A stretch of 6,680 nt of DNA from Verrucomicrobiota bacterium (GTDB lineage: Bacteria > Verrucomicrobiota > Verrucomicrobiia > Limisphaerales > JADLHS01). The stretch spans positions 1 through 6,680 of the forward strand of contig JANYBF010000563.1 in assembly GCA_025360895.1 (NCBI GenBank), read 5' to 3'. The translations under genes were made by a program, and so were the position numbers. A model generated the notes under the pieces. The model was given only the letters and a program-made list of their open reading frames with translations, made no database searches and was not told the DNA's origin. Below are positions 1 through 6,539 of the stretch, piece after piece; position 1 is the first letter of the stretch, and each line of letters opens with the position of its first letter.

Positions 1-208
1 AACATAAACCCGGGTTAACGTCGGGCGCCGCAGCGGTAGCAAAACACCCCACGGCACGCCGGTTGGCCGTCAAGGTTCCGATCCGTCGCTCACACCGACC
101 GCATGGCCTCCGGCACAAGATCCGGTGAATCAACCGCGCCCCTAACCCCTAGCGCATCGCTTTCCCCTTGCGCGCGTGGGCCGTGCTGGCAGAGTGGTAG
201 CATCATAT
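1..208. other. Left-edge segment with no convincing gene
   Basis: All three forward frames hit stops early or lack a start. The frame open from position 3 to the stop at 123-125 has no recognisable protein character. A 10-bp palindrome (AACCCGGGTT, 7-16) lies at the edge. A decamer CCTAACCCCT at 141-150 recurs at 459-468, so the two copies bracket the small ORF that follows. A tRNA D-arm-like string lies at 188-203, but no cloverleaf forms around it. A partial gene entering from the left cannot be excluded, but nothing supports one. Confidence 0.5.
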
Positions 209-463
209 ATGAAGATAGTGATGCATACGAGACCTTGCGAATATCTGGACGCTGCCGGAATGGTGATCGTGAAAACAATGACCAAGATTCTGCCAGAGGA
301 CAATCAGTGCCTTGCGCTGCAACTGCCCCGCGCTGATTTAGATCGGGTGCTCGCCAATGCCAAAATGTTGCGCACGGCTGCGACCGAAACCTATGCGCTG
401 TCGAATGGGAAGGTCTGCGGTGATGATTGCATTGAGTTCGACATAAAGCTTTCGCTCGCCTAA
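209..463 (+). CDS. Weak small ORF, hypothetical protein (up to 84 aa)
   Basis: I do not recognise this protein. The frame stays open from GTG 176 to TAA 461-463. Possible starts are ATG 209, ATG 260 and ATG 278, and none has a good Shine-Dalgarno; GGTGA at 262-266 lies 11 nt before ATG 278. Codons before 260 include rare ones (ATA, AGA), whereas later codons look like ordinary GC-rich coding sequence, so a 62-68 residue protein from 260 or 278 is as likely as the longer form. The C-terminal 60 residues look like a small soluble alpha/beta protein: a predicted helix around DLDRVLANAKMLRTA, then a strand-like end (IEFDIKLSLA) and three cysteines. There is no signal peptide, membrane segment or known motif. 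It has no operon partner, since the next gene converges on it. It may be spurious. Confidence 0.35.
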   Translation: MKIVMHTRPCEYLDAAGMVIVKTMTKILPEDNQCLALQLPRADLDRVLANAKMLRTAATETYALSNGKVCGDDCIEFDIKLSLA

Positions 464-621
464 CCCCTCACGCCGCTTTCGCATCGCCGTTCCGCATCGC
501 GGATGCGCGCTAGGCGCGGTCGCCAGTGAGTTGAAACCGGTAGTAACTAGAAACCCCAAAGCAACGGAAGGCTGAAGTCGCCGGATCGGACGCGTGTTTT
601 CCTGAGTCCCGGCCAGGGCCG
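464..621. other. Intergenic gap between convergent ORFs
   Basis: This 158-bp gap separates the small ORF from the 3' end of the M16 protease gene. It holds one compact hairpin, CGCATC-GCG-GATGCG at 493-507, starting 30 nt after the small ORF's stop. No T-run follows on either strand, so I do not call it a rho-independent terminator. No terminator is visible beyond the protease stop codon either. Confidence 0.4.
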
Positions 622-3387
622 CTACTTCACTCCATTGCCGTCGGCATCGAGTAGTTTGATCTCGCCCCAGCCGAGTTCACGAATGGGCGCTTCAATTTTG
701 GAGCGGTCCCCCACGACCACCCAGACCAACTGATCCGGATGCACCGCTTTCTGGGCGGCTTTCGTCACATCGTTCACCGTGAGGGCCCGAACCTTGTCGG
801 GATAGGTGGTGAAATAATTTTCCGGCAGACCAAACGTCACGATTTCGTCGAGTGAACCGCCCACCGCGCCAATGGTTTCCCACTGGCCGGGCAAGCTGAG
901 GGTCTGGTTCTTCTGCGCCGTGGCCAGTTCCTCGCCGGTAACCGGGCGCGGTCCTAAAATGCCGCGCAGTTCCTTGTCCATCTCGATCATGGATTCCTTC
1001 GTCTTGTCGGTTTGGACCGGCGCGTAAGCCACGAACGGGCCCTGCCCCCGCGCCGCCAACGGAAATGTGCCCGCGCCGTACGCCCAATGCTTGTCCTCGC
1101 GCAGGTTCATGTTCACGCGCGATGTAAAGGTGCCGCCCAGAATTGTGTTCATCGTCTCGACGGCGATGTTGTCCGGGTCGGATTTGGGCAGCCCCACATG
1201 ACCCGCGAGAATGAGCGATTGGATGGCCCCGGGCCGGTCAATCAGATACACGGACGGTTTCTGCTGGTGCTCGACGTTGGCCAGGTTCTTTGTCGGCACG
1301 GGACCGGATTTCCAACCGGCGAAGAGTTTTTCCAGTTTGGGCAGGATCTCCTTGAGCGTGGTGTCGCCCACAATGACGAGCGTAGCGTGGTTCGGCTTGA
1401 ACCAGGTGTCGTGAAACTTGTGCAGGTCGGCGGGCGTCAGTTTACCGACTGAAGCTTCAGTGCCGGAGCCGCGCAAGGGATTCCCGTAGGCGTGGCCGCT
1501 GCCATACAGGAGTTTCGGGAACACGCGCAGAGCAATGCCGAACGGCTCGGTTTTTTCCTGTTGAATCCCGGCGAGCAGTTGTTTTTGGAGGCGCAAAAAA
1601 TCCGCTTTGGGAAACGCCGGATTCAAAATCACATCCGCGTAAACGTCGAGCGCGCGGTCCAAAGTTGACGTGAGCGTGGACAGGCTGACGCTGGAAACAT
1701 CCAGGCCGGAACCGGCACCGAGATTTGCGCCTAATGACGCGAGTTCATCGCTGATCTCGAGCGAAGAGCGTTTGGCCGTGCCCTCATCCAGCATCTGCAT
1801 CGTCAGTTTCGCGGTGCCGGGAATGGCGAACTGATCCGCCGCATAACCGGCATCCAGTTGCAGGTTGAATTGCACCAACGGCAGGGAATGGCGTTCGACC
1901 AGAATCACCTTCAAACCATTGGGCAAGGTGGCGCGTTGAAACGCCGGGAACTTCACTTCCGGGTCCGCACCGGGCGTGGGCAGCTTTGAGCGATCCACGG
2001 TACTGGCCGTGGTTTCGTAATCCGCGTAGGGCCGGACTTCGAGAATGTACACGTCATTGTTCAACCACTGTTTCGCCGCGCTTTGGAGATCCTTGACCGT
2101 GGCTTCGCGGGTGTTTTTCAGCGGGGTTTGATAAAAGCCCGGGTCGCCGCGATAGGTTTCATTCATCGCCAGCACATCGGATTTGCCGCCAAAACCGCCA
2201 ATGCGCTCAATCCCCCGCACAAAGCCAGCGATCTTTCCCGTTTTCGCCCGTTGCAATTCCGCCGTCGTCGGTCCCTTTGCAAGGAAGCGGGCCATTTCCT
2301 CGTCAATCGCTTTTTCGATTTTCGCCAGATCCACACCGGGCCGGGCGGTGGCGACGATCATGAATTGTCCGCTGATTTCATTCGGGCTGACGGACGCGGA
2401 AACGTCGGTGGCAATCTGTTCATCATAAACCAACCGCTTGTAAAGCCGGGATGATTTGCCCGCGGCCAGCACGTCGCTCACCAGGTCGAGGTAAACATTG
2501 TCGGCCTCGCCATAGGGCGGAATGTTCCAGACCTTGTACAACCGCGCGTGCGGGACGCGGTCGGCGACCACCTCACGACGGGTGCCGGCGATTTGGGGGA
2601 CCCAAGTTTGGTAGCGTGCCACCGGCGGCCCGGCGGGGATGTCACCAAAATACTGTTCCACCTTCTTGAGCGCGGTGTCGGCGTCAATGTCTCCGGCCAG
2701 CACGAGCACGGTGTTGGCCGCGCCGTAATAGTTCGTGAACCACTCCTTCACGTCGCTAAGCGAGGCGGCGTTGAGGTCCTCCATGGACCCGATCACGGTC
2801 CACGAATAGGGATGGCCCACGGGCGCGGTGCCTTTGACGATCAACTCCTCGGTGACGCCGTAAGGTTGGTTTTCGCCCTGACGTTTCTCGTTTTGAACCT
2901 CACCGCGCTGCGTATCGAGCCGGTTCGTATCAATGGAGCCCAGCAGATGCCCCATCCGGTCGGACTCAATCCACAAAGCGACATCCAGGGCGTTCTTCGG
3001 CACATTCTCAAAAAAATCCGTGCGATCGTTGCTCGTCGTGCCATTCAAGTCGGTGGCGCCAATCCGTTCCATGGCGCCAAAAAACGCACTTTGATCCCCG
3101 TTGCCTTTGAAATGGTCGCTGCCCGTGAACATCATATGCTCGAACAAGTGGGCAAAACCGGTCTTGCCCGGTTTTTCGTTTTTCGACCCGACATGATACC
3201 AGAGGTTGACCGCGACAATCGGGGCCTTGTGGTCTTCATGCACGATGAGGGTCAGCCCATTGGTCAGCACGAATTTCCTGAAGGGAATCTCGATCGGCGG
3301 CTCCGCGGCCGCCGCCCGGGCGGACGGCAGCAGCAGGGAAAGCGTCAATCCCAAAAGGCAAACGTGAAAAGCTCGATGATTCAACAT
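622..3387 (-). CDS. Secreted M16 family zinc metallopeptidase (pitrilysin/insulinase-like, two fused halves)
   Basis: This is a 921-residue zinc-dependent peptidase, predicted to cut peptides or unfolded proteins outside the cytoplasm. Residues 1-28 form a signal peptide: a positive start, a hydrophobic core LLGLTLSLLL and an Ala-rich cleavage region. The inverted zinc motif HLFEH lies at residues 80-84 (H80 and H84 as ligands, E83 catalytic). E167 in NEKR is the probable third ligand, with E163 nearby. Residues ~33-255 are the active M16 domain and ~260-450 the first M16_C-like domain. Residues ~478-690 repeat the N-domain fold but lack HxxEH (GTAKLTMQMLDEG in its place). Residues ~710-900 end with R763 and Y770, spaced like the substrate-binding Arg/Tyr pair of insulin-degrading enzyme. 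Each chain therefore supplies an active and an inactive half, as in many bacterial M16B fusions of 900-950 residues. The ATG at 3387 leads straight into the signal peptide; no Shine-Dalgarno precedes it. The gene stands alone, divergent from the membrane-protein gene. Its substrate is unknown. Confidence 0.95.
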   Translation of the reverse strand: MLNHRAFHVCLLGLTLSLLLPSARAAAAEPPIEIPFRKFVLTNGLTLIVHEDHKAPIVAVNLWYHVGSKNEKPGKTGFAHLFEHMMFTGSDHFKGNGDQSAFFGAMERIGATDLNGTTSNDRTDFFENVPKNALDVALWIESDRMGHLLGSIDTNRLDTQRGEVQNEKRQGENQPYGVTEELIVKGTAPVGHPYSWTVIGSMEDLNAASLSDVKEWFTNYYGAANTVLVLAGDIDADTALKKVEQYFGDIPAGPPVARYQTWVPQIAGTRREVVADRVPHARLYKVWNIPPYGEADNVYLDLVSDVLAAGKSSRLYKRLVYDEQIATDVSASVSPNEISGQFMIVATARPGVDLAKIEKAIDEEMARFLAKGPTTAELQRAKTGKIAGFVRGIERIGGFGGKSDVLAMNETYRGDPGFYQTPLKNTREATVKDLQSAAKQWLNNDVYILEVRPYADYETTASTVDRSKLPTPGADPEVKFPAFQRATLPNGLKVILVERHSLPLVQFNLQLDAGYAADQFAIPGTAKLTMQMLDEGTAKRSSLEISDELASLGANLGAGSGLDVSSVSLSTLTSTLDRALDVYADVILNPAFPKADFLRLQKQLLAGIQQEKTEPFGIALRVFPKLLYGSGHAYGNPLRGSGTEASVGKLTPADLHKFHDTWFKPNHATLVIVGDTTLKEILPKLEKLFAGWKSGPVPTKNLANVEHQQKPSVYLIDRPGAIQSLILAGHVGLPKSDPDNIAVETMNTILGGTFTSRVNMNLREDKHWAYGAGTFPLAARGQGPFVAYAPVQTDKTKESMIEMDKELRGILGPRPVTGEELATAQKNQTLSLPGQWETIGAVGGSLDEIVTFGLPENYFTTYPDKVRALTVNDVTKAAQKAVHPDQLVWVVVGDRSKIEAPIRELGWGEIKLLDADGNGVK

Positions 3388-3439
3388 AGGGTTGTTTCGA
3401 TTGATTGGTTTTGCGATGGCCGCGCGTCCGGCTTCGCTT

Positions 3440-3470
3440 AATAGACAACAGAGGAATGTAATTTGTGCAA
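3440..3470 (-). promoter_or_regulatory. Weak candidate promoter for the M16 gene
   Basis: Read on the minus strand, TTGCAC (3470-3465) resembles a -35 box. It is followed after 19 nt by TCTATT (3445-3440) as a poor -10 box, about 50 nt before the protease ATG. The spacing is long and both boxes deviate from the housekeeping consensus. This is only the best match in the gap, and a sigma-70 consensus may not apply well in this phylum. Confidence 0.2.
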
Positions 3471-3534
3471 TGCCAAATCACGGCGGCGAGTTGGTTCTGG
3501 CCGCGCCAGGGGGCAAAAACGTATTGAGGCCGGA

Positions 3535-3692
3535 GGCTAAAGTCGAGGACTAGGAGATTGAAGTTGGAAGTCAGGAGTTGGGAGAGGGCGGAACGCTGAT
3601 GACAGCTCGTGGAAAGCGGATATCCGCGTAAAGGACTTCGTCCCAAGCGGCCCAAGCGGAAGACGGGATTTTTGAGTTCATGAGTTTCGGCT
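3535..3692 (+). repeat. Intergenic direct repeat, copy A (~158 bp)
   Basis: This matches copy B at 4999-5152 in the same orientation, through collinear blocks. The first block is 3535-3567 (30 of 33 identical, beginning GGCTAAAGTCGAGGAC). Next is 3577-3589 (12 of 13). Then comes 3623-3642 (19 of 20, containing TAAAGGACTTCGTC), a short GCGGAAGA at 3656-3663, and finally 3668-3692 (20 of 25, ending CGGCT). The spacers between blocks differ in length. Copy A also holds a perfect 12-bp palindrome GCGGATATCCGC (3616-3627) and a tandem 9-mer CCCAAGCGG at 3642-3659. The left half is strongly purine-biased on the + strand. Its minus strand can be translated into a protease-antisense ORF, which I do not regard as a gene. 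Confidence 0.8.
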
Positions 3693-3734
3693 GAGATTAG
3701 ACCCCGCCCTGGCTGGCTCATAAATTGCGGCGTT

Positions 3735-4967
3735 TTGGCCGTGAATCTGGATCGTACATCAACCGGCTGGGAGGTCCAATTGCGCCCAACCGGTTACGGT
3801 CGGTTTGTCTCGGCGGCCTTTCTCAGCGTCTGGCTGACGGGCTGGGCCCTCGGGGAAACTTTCGTGCTGGGGATTCTTGGCCTGGGCGCGTGGTCGCTGC
3901 TGACCGGGCAACCACCCGGCACCGGTCGCGCGCCGCTCCACTGGGAAGCAGCATTACCCACGGGATTGTTCCTCCTGCTCTGGCTGGCGTTATGGACGCT
4001 GGGCGGATGGGCGGCCGGCCGCGAGTTGTTGCGCATCATTTTCGGGCGCGATGCCATCCGGGCCGGAGCGGATGCCCTTGAGGTTGAGAAAAGTTATGGA
4101 TTGTTCCGTTCGCGCCGGCAAGTGGCGCGCGACGCCATCCGTGGTTTCCATTACAAAGCGAACAGGGCCGCGCTGTGTGTGGAGACAACGCAAGGGGTCA
4201 TCGAGTTGACCCGGCTGGGCACGCCCGGGAACCGGGCTGAATTGCTGGAAGCACTGACCACTCATTTCCACCTTCCCGCCCACCCCGCGGCTTCGGGGGT
4301 CTTACCCAAGAATTGGTGCGAGATTAATTCTTTGGAGCGCGACCCGGTGTTGGTGAAAAATCCGGTTACCCGCCGTAAACAGGCGCTGACGATGTGGGTC
4401 GTCTTTGCCCTCATCGCTTCGGTGGCGCTTTATGTTCTTGCCCGCGCCGCGCCCCAGCCGAAATTATGGGCGCTGGCGGTGATCTTAACCGCCTTCATGC
4501 TGCTGTCCGCCTGGGGCGCGGTCTGGTTGAGTCTCGGGCGCATCGAATGGCGGCTCGAAAACGGCCGGGTGATCCGGCAACGCCGTTTCGGCAGCAACCG
4601 GACAACGCAATTTGAAGCCGTGGGTTTGGAACTGGTTGAGGACAATTCGGGGGATGGCGGACCTTCTTATCTGCTGGTGGCCGTGGCGGCCAATGCGCCG
4701 GCCCGCACTTACCGTAGCTACGTGGGGAAACAACGGCGCATCATTCACAGCCAATCGGACGATGCCACGGAACCGCGTAATTTTGGCCTATGGTTGCAAC
4801 AGCGTTGCCAGCTTACATTTACCGATCTGACCACCACCGAGGCCAGACAACGGGACTTTGAAGCCTTGAAGCAGCAACTCGCCAACTCGGGCCGCTTGGG
4901 CCAGGCGACCTTGCGTCTTATCGGTGGCCTCATGGCCGTCCGCCGCCCGCCGGATGCCCACAACTGA
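3735..4967 (+). CDS. Hypothetical four-helix membrane protein with two similar halves (410 aa)
   Basis: I do not recognise the family or a function. The protein reads as two units of the same design: a hydrophobic helix pair followed by a beta-rich, charged cytosolic-type domain. Unit one has helices at about residues 24-55 and 73-95, then residues ~100-180 (RDAIRAGADALEVEKSYG onward). Unit two has helices at 217-237 and 243-266, then residues ~268-365, opening SLGRIEWRLENGRVIRQ. The layout recalls small bacterial PH-like membrane proteins, but that is an inference from shape, not a motif match. A helical tail (370-400) follows. There is no signal peptide. The start is uncertain: TTG 3735 and GTG 3741 are the only options, because a stop lies at 3681-3683 and the next internal ATG is at about codon 220. 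Neither has a Shine-Dalgarno. Repeat copies A and B lie on either side. There is no evident operon partner. Confidence 0.8.
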   Translation: MAVNLDRTSTGWEVQLRPTGYGRFVSAAFLSVWLTGWALGETFVLGILGLGAWSLLTGQPPGTGRAPLHWEAALPTGLFLLLWLALWTLGGWAAGRELLRIIFGRDAIRAGADALEVEKSYGLFRSRRQVARDAIRGFHYKANRAALCVETTQGVIELTRLGTPGNRAELLEALTTHFHLPAHPAASGVLPKNWCEINSLERDPVLVKNPVTRRKQALTMWVVFALIASVALYVLARAAPQPKLWALAVILTAFMLLSAWGAVWLSLGRIEWRLENGRVIRQRRFGSNRTTQFEAVGLELVEDNSGDGGPSYLLVAVAANAPARTYRSYVGKQRRIIHSQSDDATEPRNFGLWLQQRCQLTFTDLTTTEARQRDFEALKQQLANSGRLGQATLRLIGGLMAVRRPPDAHN

Positions 4968-4998
4968 GTGGCCGACGGGAAGCTTATGAAATGCAACG

Positions 4999-5152
4999 GG
5001 CTAAAGTCGAGGACCAGGAGATAGAAGATGGGCGTTGGGAGCGGGCGTCCGCATAAAGGACTTCGTCTCACTCGTCTCAAGCGGGCAGCGGAAGATCGAA
5101 AGCTGAAGTCTAATTTCTCTGGATGGTATTTTTGGGGTTTTGAGTTCCGGCT
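4999..5152 (+). repeat. Intergenic direct repeat, copy B (~154 bp)
   Basis: This is the partner of copy A (3535-3692), 1464 bp downstream and in the same orientation. Matching blocks are 4999-5031, 5034-5046, 5048-5067, 5088-5095 and 5128-5152, in the same order as in copy A. Compared with copy A it lacks about 9 nt after the first block and about 33 nt after the second, and has an extra stretch around 5096-5127. The palindrome position is kept in weaker form as GCGG-GCGT-CCGC (5041-5052). Terminal inverted repeats, target-site duplications and transposase sequence are absent, so this looks like an old non-autonomous or REP-like family rather than an active insertion. Confidence 0.8.
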
Positions 5153-5373
5153 ACTGGTTTGCAGTTGGGAACTGGTGTTCCTGCTTTCCCGAGTTTCAAA
5201 GCCAAATTCAGACCGTGCCGGAGCGGTTGTTCGATTGACAGGCCGAGGCGATTGTGGCTGACTGGTCCCGCGTTCGGGGCGCATCCGGGTCCGCGGAAAA
5301 GGCTGAGCCTACCTGTCAATGTTGATCCAACTCAACCTTGCTGCTGCCTGCTGTGCGGACCACAGGCGATAGC

Positions 5374-5380
5374 AGAAAGG
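5374..5380 (+). promoter_or_regulatory. Ribosome binding site of the ankyrin gene
   Basis: AGAAAGG lies 4 nt upstream of ATG 5385. It is the only recognisable Shine-Dalgarno-like site before a main gene in this window, and it fixes this start. It sits just downstream of a small hairpin (5351-5365). Confidence 0.5.
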
Positions 5381-5384
5381 TTAT

Positions 5385-6539
5385 ATGTCAAAGTCATTGC
5401 CCGCGCGGCCCGATCTGGAACAACTCCGGAAGCAGGCCAAAGAACTCCTCCAATCCCTGAAGTCCGGCGATCCCGGCGCCCGCCAACGGCTCCAAAAAAA
5501 TCATCCCGACTTCGGTGGTTCACCGGGAAAATCCATCGGCCTGCACGACGCGCAACTCGTCATCGCCCGCGAACATGGTTTCCTCAGTTGGCCCAAACTC
5601 AAGGAGCACATCGAGTCCCTTCAGTTTGAAACGGGCGCCCCTATGGAACAGTTGAAGCAAGCGTTTCACGGAAACGATGCCTCGGGGATGCGCCGGTTGT
5701 TGGATCGTTATCCGGAGTTCAAAGCGAAGCTCAACGAGCCCATCGGCCCCTTTGATTCGCCGGTGATCACAAACGTCCGTACGCGAGAGATGCTGGATCT
5801 ATTGCTCGCTGCTGGCGCGGACCTCAACGCCAGGAGCCGCTGGTGGGCGGGCGGATTCGGACTCTTGCACAACGCCGAGCCGGACCTGGCCATCTACGCC
5901 ATCGAGCGGGGCGCCGTTGTGGATGTCCACGCCGCCGCGCGGTTGGGCTTGATCGGGAAACTCCGTGAACTCATCGCCGCCAATCCATCCCTCGTCCACG
6001 CGCGCGGTGGAGATGGCCAGATGCCGTTGCATTTTGCGAGCACCATCGAAATTGCGAAACTCCTGCTGGATCACGGCGCGGACAGCAATGCGCGCGACGT
6101 GGATCATGAATCCACCGCCGCCCAATGGATGATCCGCGAGCGGACGGAAGTCGCGCGCTACCTGGTGCAGCGAGGGTGTCAGGCCGATCTTCTCCTGGCC
6201 GCCGCGTTGGGTGACGCGGACCTTGCTCGCAAACTTCTGGAGGCCGACCCCGACAGCATTCATGTGCGCGTGAGTGACGAATATTTTCCGAAGCTCAATC
6301 CGCACTCTGGCGGAACGATTTATCAATGGACCCTTGGCTGGCACATTTCACCGCACGAGGTCGCCAAACAATTCGGCCACGACCACGTCTTCCGCTGGCT
6401 CATGGAACGCAGTCCCGCAGACGTGAAGCTAATGGTCGCGGGCTGGCTGGCCGATGAAGCCGCCGTGAAATCTCTGCTCGTGAACCAGCCTGATCTAGCC
6501 ACCAATCTCTCCCCGGCCCAACCCAGCGGAGTGCCTTGA
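5385..6539 (+). CDS. Ankyrin-repeat protein, 3' part broken at about 6515
   Basis: This is a cytosolic protein-interaction scaffold with no visible enzyme motif or signal peptide. Residues 1-80 form a helical N-terminal module (PARPDLEQLRKQAKELL, then DAQLVIAREHGFLSWPKLK) that often precedes ankyrin repeats in Verrucomicrobiota and Planctomycetota. Ankyrin-like repeats follow from about residue 87: 129-150 (LLLAAGADLNAR), 180-207, 211-238 (MPLHFA, then LLLDHGADSNARD), 240-265 and 267-296. Residues ~297-340 form a distinctive insert (YQWTLGWHISPHEVAKQFGHD). A last helix pair runs 345-376. Homology stops at about residue 377. The last residues, AQPSGVP, and the stop are antisense to ankyrin sequence on the other strand (see the 6515-6680 fragment). 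The 384-residue product is therefore very probably a truncation of a longer protein. The binding partner is unknown. Confidence 0.9.
   Translation: MSKSLPARPDLEQLRKQAKELLQSLKSGDPGARQRLQKNHPDFGGSPGKSIGLHDAQLVIAREHGFLSWPKLKEHIESLQFETGAPMEQLKQAFHGNDASGMRRLLDRYPEFKAKLNEPIGPFDSPVITNVRTREMLDLLLAAGADLNARSRWWAGGFGLLHNAEPDLAIYAIERGAVVDVHAAARLGLIGKLRELIAANPSLVHARGGDGQMPLHFASTIEIAKLLLDHGADSNARDVDHESTAAQWMIRERTEVARYLVQRGCQADLLLAAALGDADLARKLLEADPDSIHVRVSDEYFPKLNPHSGGTIYQWTLGWHISPHEVAKQFGHDHVFRWLMERSPADVKLMVAGWLADEAAVKSLLVNQPDLATNLSPAQPSGVP

Larger units (their letters stand above)
3388..3734. other. Divergent intergenic region, 347 bp
   Basis: This gap lies between the divergent protease and membrane-protein genes and must carry both promoters. 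The protease-proximal part (3388-3534) is relatively AT-rich and holds the weak minus-strand promoter candidate. A small hairpin CTGGC-CGC-GCCAG lies at 3497-3509 without a T-run. Most of the remainder is repeat copy A. The final 42 bases before the membrane-protein start show no clear -10/-35 pair and no Shine-Dalgarno. Confidence 0.5.
4968..5384. other. Intergenic region upstream of the ankyrin gene, 417 bp
   Basis: The gap begins straight after the membrane-protein stop with no terminator visible. Copy B of the intergenic repeat fills 4999-5152. The remaining 232 bases contain several inverted repeats: ATTGACAGG (5234-5242) with CCTGTCAAT (5312-5320), CCCG-CGTT-CGGG (5267-5278), AGGCT-G-AGCCT (5300-5310), and CTGTG-CGGAC-CACAG (5351-5365) ending 8 nt before the ribosome binding site. 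I see no gene here. The minus-strand open frames across it are read-through of the repeat. Confidence 0.55.

Noticed and set aside
181..255. A possible tRNA, prompted by GGCAGAGTGGTAGCAT (188-203), which looks like a D-arm
   Set aside because: The D-stem does not pair properly, no 7-bp acceptor stem closes, and there is no GTTCGAATC-like T-loop with a paired stem. The hairpin GCATCA/TGATGC (200-205 with 219-224) has a 13-nt loop and is not an anticodon arm.
493..507. The CGCATC-GCG-GATGCG hairpin as a terminator between the small ORF and the protease gene
   Set aside because: No T-run follows on either strand, so intrinsic termination is not supported.
2548..3441. A 297-codon open frame on the + strand opposite the 5' part of the M16 gene
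   Set aside because: It is entirely antisense to strongly conserved protease sequence, including the zinc motif, and its translation has no recognisable domain. Long antisense frames are common opposite GC-rich genes.
3236..3721. A 161-codon minus-strand frame spanning the protease start and repeat copy A
   Set aside because: The middle is a translation of the intergenic repeat and the end overlaps the protease signal-peptide region in another frame. It resembles a protein only because copy B translates similarly.
5235..5263. A perfect -35 hexamer TTGACA at 5235-5240 as the ankyrin promoter
   Set aside because: At 17-18 nt spacing the -10 position reads CTGACT or TGACTG, which is not promoter-like. 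The hexamer is also part of a 9-bp inverted repeat, so it is not called as a promoter.
4745..5284. A 179-codon minus-strand frame over the 3' end of the membrane-protein gene and repeat copy B
   Set aside because: It is antisense of a real gene joined to repeat sequence. The resemblance to the frame over copy A follows from the shared DNA repeat, not from a protein family.
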